47,026 nt of DNA from BJGO01 sp964640655 (lineage in GTDB: Bacteria; Bacteroidota; Bacteroidia; Chitinophagales; UBA10324), in contig CAZXFT010000024.1 of the NCBI GenBank assembly GCA_964640655.1, positions 1-47,026 of the forward strand. The letters run 5' to 3'. The notes beneath the pieces were generated by a model. It saw only the letters and a program-made list of their open reading frames with translations, searched no databases and was not told where the DNA came from. Positions 16,867-26,312 of this stretch are shown piece by piece (the stretch's first letter is position 1; every line of letters starts with the position of its first letter). The position numbers and the translations under genes are program-made.

Positions 16867-17658
16867 TTAATCCTTTGCTTCGTCAATCATCTCTAACATT
16901 GCCAGTTGCAACAATGCATTGCTTGCGAGTATCTGCCGTTTTGCTAAAAAATCGCCGCCACCGCCAAAATCACTCACTATACCGCCGGCCTCCTGCACTA
17001 TCAGTGCTCCGCCTGCTACATCCCAGGCATTCAGGTTGTATTCAAAAAACGCATCAAACCTGCCGCAAGCCGTATAGGCTAAGTCTATGGCAGCAGAGCC
17101 TAAGCGTCGTATGCCGCGGCAGCGCGGCATCAATCTTTTGATAATCCCCAGATAGGCATCGGCATCATCAAACACTTCATAAGGAAATCCGGTGGCTATG
17201 AGGGAATCGGACAAGTCTATTTTTGTACTCACCGCTATAGGCTTACCGTTCATATACGCTCCGCCGTTCTTGTAGGCATAAAAACATTCATTATGCATCA
17301 CATCTATTACCACACCCACCAATGCTTCATGCTTTTTGTACAAGGCTACACTCACACTAAACACAGGTATGCCATGTATAAAGTTTGTGGTACCATCTAA
17401 GGGGTCTATAATCCACATATAATCTTTTTCGCTTCTGGCCACAGTTTGTTCTTCGGTTAAAAAACCACTATCAGGCAGTAGCGTTCGCAAGCCCTTCACC
17501 AATATTTTTTCAGCTTCTTCATCCACATAAGACACTAAAGAGTTCAGGCTCTTGCTGCGCACCTTGCCGGGGTCAAACGATTGGTATTGTGCGCGTATAA
17601 AAGCAGCTGCTTCCTGAGCCACCGCTGTGGCCTGCATACATATTTCCTCCGTGTTCAT
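16867..17658 (-). CDS. Inositol monophosphatase family protein (SuhB-like)
   Basis: 263 residues, the usual length. The Mg2+-binding and catalytic motif D85-P-L-D88-G-T is present, with the earlier LTEE metal ligand near 68-70 and the C-terminal WDVAGGALIVQEAGG. Members hydrolyse inositol-1-phosphate or related sugar phosphates (including 3'-phosphoadenosine 5'-phosphate in the CysQ branch), and SuhB also acts in rRNA antitermination in proteobacteria. The substrate here cannot be fixed from the sequence. It overlaps lnt by 4 bases and is the last gene of a five-gene minus-strand operon. Confidence 0.92.
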   Translation of the reverse strand: MNTEEICMQATAVAQEAAAFIRAQYQSFDPGKVRSKSLNSLVSYVDEEAEKILVKGLRTLLPDSGFLTEEQTVARSEKDYMWIIDPLDGTTNFIHGIPVFSVSVALYKKHEALVGVVIDVMHNECFYAYKNGGAYMNGKPIAVSTKIDLSDSLIATGFPYEVFDDADAYLGIIKRLMPRCRGIRRLGSAAIDLAYTACGRFDAFFEYNLNAWDVAGGALIVQEAGGIVSDFGGGGDFLAKRQILASNALLQLAMLEMIDEAKD

Positions 17659-19259
17659 TTCTTAAATCGGTAATAAATTATATACATCAATATCAATGCA
17701 CTCAGGTACAACATCATTCTGCCAATGTAATCACCAAAGCGAACGTAAAAGGTTTTGCCAAAGCCTGCTTCGAGGCGTTGTTGTATAACTCCTTTCTGCC
17801 AGTAGGGCTGAGGTTGTTCTATTTCACCCAGCACATTCACAAAGCAGGATATTCCAGTATTCGCAGAGCGAGCTATAGGTCGGCGCGTTTCTATGGCGCG
17901 CATAGCTCCATAATACAAATGCTGTATATGTCCGTCGGTGGCTCCCCACCATCCGTCGTTTGTGATAATAAAAATCAGATTGGCACCACGCAGCACATAC
18001 TCTGTTAGGTACTCGCCATATATACTTTCATAACATACCACCGGAGCCACACCGATAGAATCCGTTGAGAAAAAAACACTCGGTATTTCCTGACTGCCCA
18101 GGCTGCCGCTCATTCCCCCCATATCTATACTCAGCGATTCCAAAAATCCAAACACTTTTGGGTAAGGCATCTTCTCCACTCCCGGCACCAGTTTGCTTTT
18201 ATGATGTATCTGAATAGCGCCGGTGCTGCTCAACTGCATGCCGCTGTTAAATGCATCGTAACAGCACTCACCGCTGCTATAAGGTCGTGCAGTTACTGTT
18301 TCCGCACTGTCGTATTTTTTATATCCGCTAAAACCTGTCACTAAATTCAATCGCGGATACTTCTGCAAAAATGCTCTGAGTTGAATGGTGGTTTTATCTT
18401 CTTCTATATGGTTTTCAATAATGCCTTGCGGAAAAGCAGTTTCCGGCCACACCAGATAATCGGTAGTGGAATCGCATAGTGAGTCACTTAACCTGAATAG
18501 TTTTTCCATCTGCTCTTCAAGGCGGCTGAAATCAAACTTCTCATTATACGGGTCAATGTTGGGTTGAACGACTATCACATTTTTATATACATCCCCCGAA
18601 GAAGCATTTTCCACTTCATGGTATATCATATATGATATTCCTAATGGAAGAATCAGTAATAAACTAAATATTATTCCCTGCCTGATGAGGAGTTTCTTTG
18701 AGCGTGCAGCAGAGAAAAAAACATTGCGTAGTATCAGGAAGGCAACTATGTTCAAACTCAGTATCCACAGAGAACCACCAAGAACTCCGGTGTACTCGTA
18801 CCATTGTATCCACTTAGCATAGTAAGCAAGACTATTGCCCAGAGTTAACCAGGGCCAGCTCAAATCCCAGTTCAGATGAAGGTATTCAAAAGCTATCCAG
18901 TAAACCGGCAGAGACAAATAACCCAACCACTCGTTTGTTCTTTTCTTGGTGATATGAAACAAAACAAAAGGCACACTCATCAACAATGCATTTAATACAT
19001 TAGCCAGCACTCCAGATAACGGTGCGGTAGTATTGCCTACCCACCACGTAACCAGAACATTCCATATCAGAAAAGTAAAGTAAGCATGCAGCCACACACG
19101 CGTATTGCTTTTCTTAGGGATGTAACTTAGTTGATGTTCAACCCACAACAGCGGAACAAAGGCAATAAATATGGAAACAAAAAATGGTCGCGGAACCCAT
19201 CCGGTATAAAACAATAAACCCGATACTATGGTGAGTATGATGTTAATCCATCGATTCAT
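17655..19259 (-). CDS. lnt: Apolipoprotein N-acyltransferase
   Basis: 534 residues: six or more N-terminal membrane helices (about 5-210), then a periplasmic nitrilase domain and a final C-terminal helix. The catalytic triad is readable: Glu273 in WPETAFP, Lys354 in HHKSKLVPG and Cys409 in VVCYESIYGE. Lnt adds the third acyl chain to the N-terminal cysteine of lipoproteins in the inner membrane. Lipoproteins such as the Omp28-like protein in this window would be substrates. It overlaps rsmI by 17 bases at its start and the phosphatase gene by 4 at its end. Confidence 0.95.
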   Translation of the reverse strand: MNRWINIILTIVSGLLFYTGWVPRPFFVSIFIAFVPLLWVEHQLSYIPKKSNTRVWLHAYFTFLIWNVLVTWWVGNTTAPLSGVLANVLNALLMSVPFVLFHITKKRTNEWLGYLSLPVYWIAFEYLHLNWDLSWPWLTLGNSLAYYAKWIQWYEYTGVLGGSLWILSLNIVAFLILRNVFFSAARSKKLLIRQGIIFSLLLILPLGISYMIYHEVENASSGDVYKNVIVVQPNIDPYNEKFDFSRLEEQMEKLFRLSDSLCDSTTDYLVWPETAFPQGIIENHIEEDKTTIQLRAFLQKYPRLNLVTGFSGYKKYDSAETVTARPYSSGECCYDAFNSGMQLSSTGAIQIHHKSKLVPGVEKMPYPKVFGFLESLSIDMGGMSGSLGSQEIPSVFFSTDSIGVAPVVCYESIYGEYLTEYVLRGANLIFIITNDGWWGATDGHIQHLYYGAMRAIETRRPIARSANTGISCFVNVLGEIEQPQPYWQKGVIQQRLEAGFGKTFYVRFGDYIGRMMLYLSALILMYIIYYRFKK

Positions 19260-19947
19260 CTTTATCCTTTTTTACTTTTTCCAAAAAACCTTCCACCACA
19301 ACCACAAACTCGCCACGCGGTTCTTGCTTTTGAAAATGTACCAGAACCTCGTCTGCATTACCGCGAATGGTTTCTTCAAACTTCTTACTCAGCTCGCGCG
19401 ATACACTCACTCTCCTTGTTCCAAAGTATTGCTTAATTTCTTCAAGTAACTTCACTACTCTGAAAGGAGATTCATAAAACACCATACTGTAGGGTAATGT
19501 GCTTAACTGTTTCAGTTGAGTGCTTCTTCCTTTTTTATGTGGAAGAAAACCATAAAACAAACTCGGATGAATGGCAAAGCCGCTTTGCAGAAGTGCAGGC
19601 AAAAAAGCTGCCGCACCCGGTAGCGCATCTATGGATATATGATGTTGAATGGCTGCACGAATCAGCAGAAAGCCGGGATCGGAGAAGCCCGGTGTGCCGC
19701 AGTCGCTTACTAGTGCACAGTTTTCACCGCGTTGTATGCGTGAAATAATTTTTTCGGTAACCTCATGCTCGTTGAAGTTGTGATAAGAGAGCATGGGTTT
19801 CTGAATTTGATAGTGCTGCAATAAGTGAGTACTCACCCTGGTGTCTTCGGCACATACAAAGTCGCACTCTTTTAATACTCTGATGGCGCGCAGTGTGATG
19901 TCTTCCAGATTACCTATAGGTGTGGGTACAATATATAAGCGCGACAT
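19243..19947 (-). CDS. rsmI: 16S rRNA (cytidine(1402)-2'-O)-methyltransferase
   Basis: 234 residues. The N-terminus LYIVPTPIGNLEDITLRA and the following CAEDTR are hallmarks of RsmI, and the glycine-rich SDCGTPGFSDPG forms the SAM-binding loop of this tetrapyrrole-methylase-like fold. RsmI 2'-O-methylates C1402 in the decoding centre of 16S rRNA. The E. coli protein has about 50 more residues; this shorter form lacks the extra C-terminal part. It sits 5 bases after the M28 peptidase gene and overlaps lnt by 17 bases. Confidence 0.95.
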   Translation of the reverse strand: MSRLYIVPTPIGNLEDITLRAIRVLKECDFVCAEDTRVSTHLLQHYQIQKPMLSYHNFNEHEVTEKIISRIQRGENCALVSDCGTPGFSDPGFLLIRAAIQHHISIDALPGAAAFLPALLQSGFAIHPSLFYGFLPHKKGRSTQLKQLSTLPYSMVFYESPFRVVKLLEEIKQYFGTRRVSVSRELSKKFEETIRGNADEVLVHFQKQEPRGEFVVVVEGFLEKVKKDKDESMD

Positions 19948-19952
19948 CTTGT

Positions 19953-21221
19953 TTAAAACGATTTCATAAACAACAATAACAAGTGGTAATAGTCTTCGTA
20001 CTCCGTGAGAGGCAATGTTTGTGCCTTATCATACACATCGTGATAGGCACTGATACCACCTAAGGTGTAAATAAAAAAGGATGGCACACCTGCCTGAGAA
20101 AAGAAGTAATGATCGCTGTTGGCGGCCTTGCCTCTTGGCTGTACCGTCTTCATCAGTTGTTCCTTTTCGTTGATATTTTTCAGTTTGTTGAAGTTCAAGG
20201 TATCAATGGTGCCGTTCACTACTTTAATGCCATCATCGCCGGTGCCGGCTAAATCAATATTTACCAGAAACTTGATTTGTGAAAGTGGAATCAGAGGATG
20301 TTCTGTAAAAAAGTGTGAGCCAATAAGTCCGGCTTCTTCGCCGGTAAAAAAGATAAACGCCGTGCTATACTTCAGCGGTGCTTTTTTGATTTCGCGCGAA
20401 AGGTTTAAAAGCATAGATACACCGCTGGCATTGTCGTTGGCGCCGGGGAAATACGTGTTGCTGCCTAATGTTCCCAGGTGGTCGTAGTGGGCAGTGAATA
20501 CGAGGAAGGTGTCCGGCACTTCTGTACCTTTCACTAAGGCAAAGACATTTTGCGATTCATAATTGCTGACTAACTTATTCTCTATGTTCAGCTTCACTGT
20601 CTTGGGTGCTTTGTAGTTGCTGTCCACTAGCATTTGTATCCAAGCAAAGGGCAACACCTCTGTAGAGGCATCCATGGTGAGTTTCTTGTCGTTTAGTTCC
20701 AATACTGCTACCGCACCAAATAATTTATTCTGCAACAGCCACTCTGTTTTTTTCTTCTCTAAACTCTTAGGCCATTTATCGTGCTTAAAACAAAGCACTT
20801 CATATTTCTTACACTTGATGTTAATGTGCAGCGAATCTTCTTTCCATAATTTTTTAAAGTTCACATACTTAACATCATATGTTCCTTTCACTCCTTTTGA
20901 AAAACCTTTAACGATAAAGTCTTTGCCCGGTGTCATCAACTTATCATCCACGCGCAGTTCCATCGCTCCGGGGAATGTGTTGATGTCGAAGAATACTTTC
21001 TGCAACTTAACATCAGAACTCTGTATTTTACTTTCACTGGTCAGGTAGTTATATATGTAAACTGCAGCTTTTACATCTCCGTTCTTGACATAACCTCTGC
21101 CTTGCATGGTAGATGATGCCAATGTATCAATAATACGATGTGCTTCGCTCACCACATTTTGTGCGTGCACACGAACCATAGCACTGCACAGTGCTAGGAA
21201 CAGTATAAACTGCCGCATCAT
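19953..21221 (-). CDS. Secreted M28-family zinc metallopeptidase
   Basis: 422 residues with a signal peptide ending near VHAQ. The M28 zinc ligands are visible in order: His and Asp in FTAHYDHLG, Asp in GANDNASGV, the catalytic Glu pair in FFTGEEAGLIGS, Asp in NIDLAGT and a late His in AYHDVYD. These enzymes are aminopeptidases or dipeptidases; the substrate is unknown. There is no C-terminal sorting domain, so a periplasmic location is likely. The start codon shares one base with the purS stop (TAATG), indicating coupled translation. Confidence 0.92.
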   Translation of the reverse strand: MMRQFILFLALCSAMVRVHAQNVVSEAHRIIDTLASSTMQGRGYVKNGDVKAAVYIYNYLTSESKIQSSDVKLQKVFFDINTFPGAMELRVDDKLMTPGKDFIVKGFSKGVKGTYDVKYVNFKKLWKEDSLHINIKCKKYEVLCFKHDKWPKSLEKKKTEWLLQNKLFGAVAVLELNDKKLTMDASTEVLPFAWIQMLVDSNYKAPKTVKLNIENKLVSNYESQNVFALVKGTEVPDTFLVFTAHYDHLGTLGSNTYFPGANDNASGVSMLLNLSREIKKAPLKYSTAFIFFTGEEAGLIGSHFFTEHPLIPLSQIKFLVNIDLAGTGDDGIKVVNGTIDTLNFNKLKNINEKEQLMKTVQPRGKAANSDHYFFSQAGVPSFFIYTLGGISAYHDVYDKAQTLPLTEYEDYYHLLLLFMKSF

Positions 21222-21478
21222 TATTTACCGGCTTCGAGCAAACTGAATTCGTAGTGCTCCATTACCGGATTGGCTAAGAGTTTTTTGCATGCCTCCTCGA
21301 CCATATCCTTAGCCAACTTTTCGTTTGTAGCTTCCAACTCCAGCAAAATATGTTTGCCTACACGCACATCTTTTACATTGCTGATTTCCATGTGTTTCAA
21401 TCCGCTCAATACAGCTTTACCTTGTGGGTCAAGCAATTCTTTGAGGGGCATAATCTTTACTTCGGCTTTAAATTTCAT
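21221..21478 (-). CDS. purS: Phosphoribosylformylglycinamidine synthase subunit PurS
   Basis: 85 residues. The N-terminal MKFKAEVKIMPLKELLDPQG and the following GKAVLSGLKHM correspond to the PurS core, and the C-terminal ANPVMEHYEF to its last strand. PurS is the small structural subunit of the three-part FGAM synthase (PurS, PurQ and small PurL) in de novo purine synthesis. No purQ or purL is nearby. It is the first gene of the five-gene operon, fused by overlap to the M28 peptidase gene, an unusual setting for a purine gene. Confidence 0.88.
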   Translation of the reverse strand: MKFKAEVKIMPLKELLDPQGKAVLSGLKHMEISNVKDVRVGKHILLELEATNEKLAKDMVEEACKKLLANPVMEHYEFSLLEAGK

Positions 21479-21526
21479 AAGACTGTGAGGTTAAATTTTG
21501 GAGTGGCTAATTTACTTGATCTTGCA

Positions 21527-22327
21527 TCATTCTTCGGTATCAGGGAAACGAATAACAAAGAGCGAAAACAAAATATAAAGCAGTAGTGAAATGGCTATGC
21601 CGGTGTATTTGAACCATACTATGGATATGAGACAAAGCAAAAGAAAAATATAAAGACGCAGATTCTCCTTCACTCCCCAACTTTTGAGTTTGAGTGAAAA
21701 CATCTTCACATCCGATATCATCAGGTAGGAGAAGATGAAAGCTACTGCATACAAAACATACTTGTTGATGATGTATGGACTTAAGCCATTGGCATTTGTA
21801 TAATATATCAAAGGCAGTGATGCAACGAAGATGCCCATAGCCGGAGTAGCCAGTCCGGTGAAATATTCTTTAGAACTGTTGCCTACATTAAAACGTGCCA
21901 AACGGTATGCAGAGGCGAGAGGTAACAAAAATGCAGGAAGCAGATACAGCTTAGAAGTATATAAGGCACCGCTTTCAGTGAAGTAAGCACGTTCCAATAA
22001 TTGATACACTATAATGCCGGGCAACACACCAAAGGTTACCACATCGGCTAGCGAGTCTAAGTGTTTACCAATCTCACTTTGTGCGTTCAGCAGCCGAGCC
22101 ACAAAACCATCGGCAAAGTCTATTAGAGCTGCCACAAAGATGAGTATGGATGAAGTAAAGAGACGGCTGTTGATTTCCTGTGTGTCGAACAGTCCGCTTT
22201 TGCTGCCCACATCACTGATGATGAAATAGCGTTCGTCGAAGGCGTATAATATTCCAACACAGCCCAGCAAGAGATTAGTGAGGGTGAGTGCATTGGGAAT
22301 ATAGAGGTGCAGATTTTTTAACTTCAT
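21527..22327 (-). CDS. pssA: CDP-diacylglycerol--serine O-phosphatidyltransferase
   Basis: 266 residues from ATG 22327; a GTG at 22339 would add four residues. The CDP-alcohol phosphotransferase signature D-x2-D-G-x2-A-R-x8-G-x3-D-x3-D is complete, from DFADGFVARLL through the later GKHLDSLAD. Seven or eight membrane helices are visible. The enzyme makes phosphatidylserine, the precursor of phosphatidylethanolamine, in the inner membrane. It lies 48 bases upstream of purS on the same strand and may share transcription with that operon. Confidence 0.93.
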   Translation of the reverse strand: MKLKNLHLYIPNALTLTNLLLGCVGILYAFDERYFIISDVGSKSGLFDTQEINSRLFTSSILIFVAALIDFADGFVARLLNAQSEIGKHLDSLADVVTFGVLPGIIVYQLLERAYFTESGALYTSKLYLLPAFLLPLASAYRLARFNVGNSSKEYFTGLATPAMGIFVASLPLIYYTNANGLSPYIINKYVLYAVAFIFSYLMISDVKMFSLKLKSWGVKENLRLYIFLLLCLISIVWFKYTGIAISLLLYILFSLFVIRFPDTEE

Positions 22328-22559
22328 AATTGATAGCACGAATATAAACAGGCAACAGACTTTGATTTCTGTGAGTTATTAACTGATAAACGACGCCTGA
22401 CGAAATGCTGCACTATTTTGAAGCAAAATTGAATGGTAAAGGTTCATATATAAAGTTGTTCGTTGAACTCTAAGGAGCACTTGGTGTTATCATTGCACTA
22501 AATTTTTAAACAAAAGCGCTTAAACACGCTAAAAACAAAACATTGCCACATTTCCATTC

Positions 22560-23306
22560 ATGATTATTGTTCTCTTTGTCATCATCCACTGGTACGTTTC
22601 CCTATTCTTTCACAGTTTTTTTCTGCATCGTTACGGCGCGCATAAGCAATTTACCATGACGCCTTTCTGGGAGCGATTTTTCTTTTTCTGCACCTGGTTT
22701 TTTCAGGGTTCGTCTTTTTTAAGCCCGCGTGCCTATGCCATCATGCACCGCATGCATCATCATTACAGCGATACAGCACAAGACCCGCACTCTCCGCATT
22801 TTCACAGCGATCCCTGGAGTATGATGCTGAAGACCTACCGGTTTTATATAGACCTATTCCGTTATCATTTTCAGCCGGATCCCATTTTCACGAAGAGTTT
22901 TCCGGAGTGGAAGTCGTTTGAAGCGTTTGCATTCAGCCGTTTTTCTACGTTGATGTGGGTGGGTATATATATCTGTATCTATTTTTTCTTTGCGACATCG
23001 CCGTGGTTGTGGTTATTGTTGCCGATCAACATTTTTAACGGCCCCATTCAGGGGGCTATTGTTAACTGGTGCGGACATAAGTACGGTTACCAGAACTACA
23101 AGAATGGTGACAGATCGCGCAACACATTAATAGCCGATATTTTTCTTCTGGGAGAATTGTTTCAGAACAATCATCATAAATATTCGCAACGGAGCAACTT
23201 TGGTGCTAAGTGGTGGGAGATAGATCCTGCATATCCTTTTATCAAAATGATGAGTTGGTTCAGGATTATTCGCTTTACACCTGAAGCACTTGAGCGGCCT
23301 GCTTAG
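22560..23306 (+). CDS. Acyl-CoA desaturase-like membrane fatty acid desaturase
   Basis: 248 residues. The three His boxes of the membrane di-iron desaturases are present: H23-RYGA-H28, HRMHHH at about 63-68 and NNHHK near 200. A further GHKYGYQNY is typical of the delta-9 (SCD/DesC) branch, as is DTAQDPHSP. Four membrane helices are visible. It would insert a cis double bond into fatty acyl chains using O2, consistent with an aerobic lifestyle. It is shorter than most delta-9 desaturases, mainly at the N-terminus. It is a single gene divergent from pssA. Confidence 0.88.
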   Translation: MIIVLFVIIHWYVSLFFHSFFLHRYGAHKQFTMTPFWERFFFFCTWFFQGSSFLSPRAYAIMHRMHHHYSDTAQDPHSPHFHSDPWSMMLKTYRFYIDLFRYHFQPDPIFTKSFPEWKSFEAFAFSRFSTLMWVGIYICIYFFFATSPWLWLLLPINIFNGPIQGAIVNWCGHKYGYQNYKNGDRSRNTLIADIFLLGELFQNNHHKYSQRSNFGAKWWEIDPAYPFIKMMSWFRIIRFTPEALERPA

Positions 23307-23524
23307 GTTTGATATTTAGAGGAACTTGTTTATAATAATTGAGTTTTAATGTCCGGCAGAGACGTAAGAAAAGTGCTTAGATCCTATCAGATTTTATTGT
23401 GCAGCAAACTTTTATTTAACATCCTTTTGTTGCAATCCTATTATGAGAGCATGTTGAATATTTCTTCAGATTTTTATTGTACAACTATTAAAAGCCTGAA
23501 CCCGATCTGTAATGAGGTACCTTA

Positions 23525-24289
23525 TTACTCAGTGTGCTTTTTGACGGTTTTCATTTGAATAACATCCACCATAAAGGCAAATGCCATGGAGAAGTATATA
23601 TAGCCTTTAGGGATTTTTACATCAAAGCCCTCTGCGAGAAGTGCAACACCAATCATCATCAGGAAACAAAGTGCTAATATTTTAAAGGAAGGATGATTTC
23701 GAATAAATGTACTGATGGGTTTTGATGCAAACAACATGATTACTACGGTAATAATTACAGCTGTATACATAACCCAGAGGTCCTGTACCATACCCACAGC
23801 CGTAATAATAGAATCTACAGAAAACACCAGATCAAGAAGCAGTATCTCGAGAAGCAGATTTCTGTAACTGGCTTTTCCGTGCATAACCGGTTTTTTTTCT
23901 GAGGCAATTTCAGCCTTATAATAAATCTCCTTGGTACTCTTGTATAAGAGAAAAAGTCCACCGACAATCAAAATCAGTTTTTTACCGGAAAAGGACATAT
24001 TGGAAATGCTGAACAACGCCTGATCCAGTTTCAGTATCCAGGAAATAAACGCCAGTAAACCCAAACGCATCACCATGGCCAGACCTATGCCCCATAGCCG
24101 AAGCCTATTTCTCTGTTCCTGAGGTAGCTTGTCAGCCAGTATGGAAATAAAAATAATATTATCTATGCCTAAGATTACTTCAAGAGCAATCAGAGATATT
24201 AAAGGTATGAGTGCTTCGGTCAAGGTGTTGTTATGGTTGGATTGAATAGAGTGTATCTGTTGTTCATTTTGGTTATTGCTTGATACCAA
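23525..24289 (-). CDS. TerC-family integral membrane protein
   Basis: 254 residues with about seven membrane helices. The family motifs are LEVILGIDNIIFISIL near the first helix and LDLVFSVDSIITAVGM in the middle, with the buried acidic residues typical of TerC. Relatives are linked to tellurite resistance and to metal (manganese) export or metalation of exported enzymes. The start is uncertain: position 24289 is a TTG giving a polar leader, and another TTG at 24223 (residue 23) gives an N-terminus closer to relatives. There is no ATG before the first helix. Confidence 0.87.
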   Translation of the reverse strand: MVSSNNQNEQQIHSIQSNHNNTLTEALIPLISLIALEVILGIDNIIFISILADKLPQEQRNRLRLWGIGLAMVMRLGLLAFISWILKLDQALFSISNMSFSGKKLILIVGGLFLLYKSTKEIYYKAEIASEKKPVMHGKASYRNLLLEILLLDLVFSVDSIITAVGMVQDLWVMYTAVIITVVIMLFASKPISTFIRNHPSFKILALCFLMMIGVALLAEGFDVKIPKGYIYFSMAFAFMVDVIQMKTVKKHTE

Positions 24290-24390
24290 ACGAAAATAAC
24301 TAAAGTATCATTTTGTCATGTTAAGTCTCATTAACTATAAATATATCTGCCGTCAATTTAACTAATACCCAATGGTGTAGCATTAAAATC

Positions 24391-24398
24391 TACTTTTG
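24391..24398 (+). promoter_or_regulatory. Promoter -7 element for the ABC exporter gene
   Basis: TACTTTTG is a perfect TANNTTTG, 21 bases upstream of ATG 24420. No clear -33 element is seen. The alternative TTG start at 24396 falls within this element, which argues for the ATG. Confidence 0.45.
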
Positions 24399-24419
24399 TC
24401 TGAATCGTCAGGAATAATT

Positions 24420-26240
24420 ATGGCTCGTCCGCGCAGATTTGAAAACAACGAACAAGTAGAAAAAGCAGCAATCAACAAAGAAAATCTGAAACAGGCATTG
24501 ATGCTGTTTCGATACCTGTTGCCATACAAGAGCACCTTTGCGGCGGCTCTGTTCTTTTTGTTTCTGTCGAATGTTACCACCATGTTGTTTCCGTTTATTA
24601 CCGGCAAGTTGGTCGATGCAGCGCGTATAGGCAGCGGCGATAGCATAGGCACAGCCATTAATGAATATGCCTTTATACTGATAGGGATACTGGCCTTTCA
24701 GGCAGTGTTTTCTTTTTGCCGCATTTATTTGTTTTCGCGCGTGGCTGAATTTTCACTGGCCGATATACGGCGTGATACTTATTCAAGATTGATTTCCCTG
24801 CCTATGCATTTTTTTGCCAACCGTCGCGTGGGTGAACTCAGCAGCCGCTTGAGTGCAGACCTCACACAGATACAGGGCACGCTGAGCAGTTCGCTGGCAG
24901 AGTTTATTCGCCTGTTGCTCACATTGATCATCGGCATCAGCTTTATACTGTACATCTCATGGAAGCTTACGCTGGTGATGATCTCGGTATTTCCGGTATT
25001 GATAGTGGTAGCGGTATTGTTTGGGAAACGAGTGCGCAAATTGAGCCGCGAGGCGCAAGACCAACTGGCGGAATCGGGCACGGTGGTAGAAGAAACGCTA
25101 CAGGGTATTACCAATGTGAAAGCCTTTACTGCGGAGCACTATGAGGTGAATCGCTACGGTGATCATTTAAAGAAGGCCGTTAACCTAGGCATTAAGAGCT
25201 CGGTGTTTCAGGGAAGTTTTGCATCATTTATCATCTTCGGTTTGTTTGGTGCCATCGTGTTGGTGATGTGGCAAGGCTCCCGACTGATGGCTGCAGGAGA
25301 ATTATCTGCAGGCTCGTTTATTTCATTTATGATGTTTACCATTTTCGTAGGAGGCAGTATGGGGGGCTTTGCTGAAGTATATAATCAACTGCAGCGCACC
25401 ATCGGCGCCACGCAACGTGTGCGTGAGTTGTTGCACGAAACACCCGAAACGGTTACGGATACTGTAAGTGCCATTGAAGAACAATTTGTTTTAAAAGGTA
25501 ATGTGAAGTTTAGTCACGTGGCTTTTCGATATCCTTCGCGTAAGGAAGTTGAAGTGCTGAAAGACATTTCGTTTGAAGCACGGATTGGAGAAAAGATAGC
25601 CCTTGTGGGACCGAGTGGTGCCGGTAAGAGTACTATGGTGAGTTTGCTGTTAAGGCTTTATGAACCTGACGGAGGACAAATATTTTTCGACCAACATGAT
25701 TGCAAGGACATACCACTGACACAACTACGCCGCCAGATGGCATTTGTACCACAGGATGTGATCCTGTTCGGAGGCAGTATTATAGACAATATCCGTTATG
25801 GCAAACCTGATGCTACCGACGAAGAAATAAAAGAGGCGGCACGCAAAGCCTATGCATCGGAGTTTATAGAATCATTCCCTGAAAAGTATAACACCATAGT
25901 AGGAGAGCGCGGAATTAAACTGAGCGGCGGTCAGCGACAACGTATAGCGATAGCACGAGCCATCTTGCGCAATCCGCGAATACTGATATTGGATGAGGCC
26001 ACCTCTTCACTCGACTCCGAGTCGGAGCGTATGGTGCAGATGGCTCTGGAAGAGTTGATGCAGGGTCGTACATCGTTCATCATTGCTCACCGACTGAGCA
26101 CCGTACGTGATGCAGACAAGATATTGGTATTGAACAACGGAATTATTTCTGAACACGGAACACATGAGCAATTGCTTGCATTACCCGATGGACTCTATAA
26201 AAAACTGAATGATATTCAGTTTGCAGATGTTGATGTGTAA
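24420..26240 (+). CDS. MsbA-like ABC transporter, fused permease and ATPase
   Basis: 606 residues from ATG 24420. An N-terminal type IV exporter membrane domain has six helices (about 35-320). The nucleotide-binding domain follows, with Walker A GPSGAGKST near 397-405, Q-loop FVPQDVILF, signature LSGGQRQR, Walker B ILILDEATSSLD and H-loop AHRLST. As a homodimer it would export lipids or amphipathic compounds; MsbA-type lipid A flipping is possible but cannot be separated from multidrug export. It is a single gene with a -7 element directly upstream. Confidence 0.93.
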   Translation: MARPRRFENNEQVEKAAINKENLKQALMLFRYLLPYKSTFAAALFFLFLSNVTTMLFPFITGKLVDAARIGSGDSIGTAINEYAFILIGILAFQAVFSFCRIYLFSRVAEFSLADIRRDTYSRLISLPMHFFANRRVGELSSRLSADLTQIQGTLSSSLAEFIRLLLTLIIGISFILYISWKLTLVMISVFPVLIVVAVLFGKRVRKLSREAQDQLAESGTVVEETLQGITNVKAFTAEHYEVNRYGDHLKKAVNLGIKSSVFQGSFASFIIFGLFGAIVLVMWQGSRLMAAGELSAGSFISFMMFTIFVGGSMGGFAEVYNQLQRTIGATQRVRELLHETPETVTDTVSAIEEQFVLKGNVKFSHVAFRYPSRKEVEVLKDISFEARIGEKIALVGPSGAGKSTMVSLLLRLYEPDGGQIFFDQHDCKDIPLTQLRRQMAFVPQDVILFGGSIIDNIRYGKPDATDEEIKEAARKAYASEFIESFPEKYNTIVGERGIKLSGGQRQRIAIARAILRNPRILILDEATSSLDSESERMVQMALEELMQGRTSFIIAHRLSTVRDADKILVLNNGIISEHGTHEQLLALPDGLYKKLNDIQFADVDV

Positions 26241-26312
26241 CTCTATTAATTCCTATTTCACTTTAAGCTTAGTTTTTTTTAATGTTTAATTTGCTCAACG
26301 ATTACATTTACT

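Noticed and set aside
23349..23558. Plus-strand frame of 69 codons after the desaturase gene
   Set aside because: It overlaps the end of the TerC gene, is low in complexity and has no recognisable motif.
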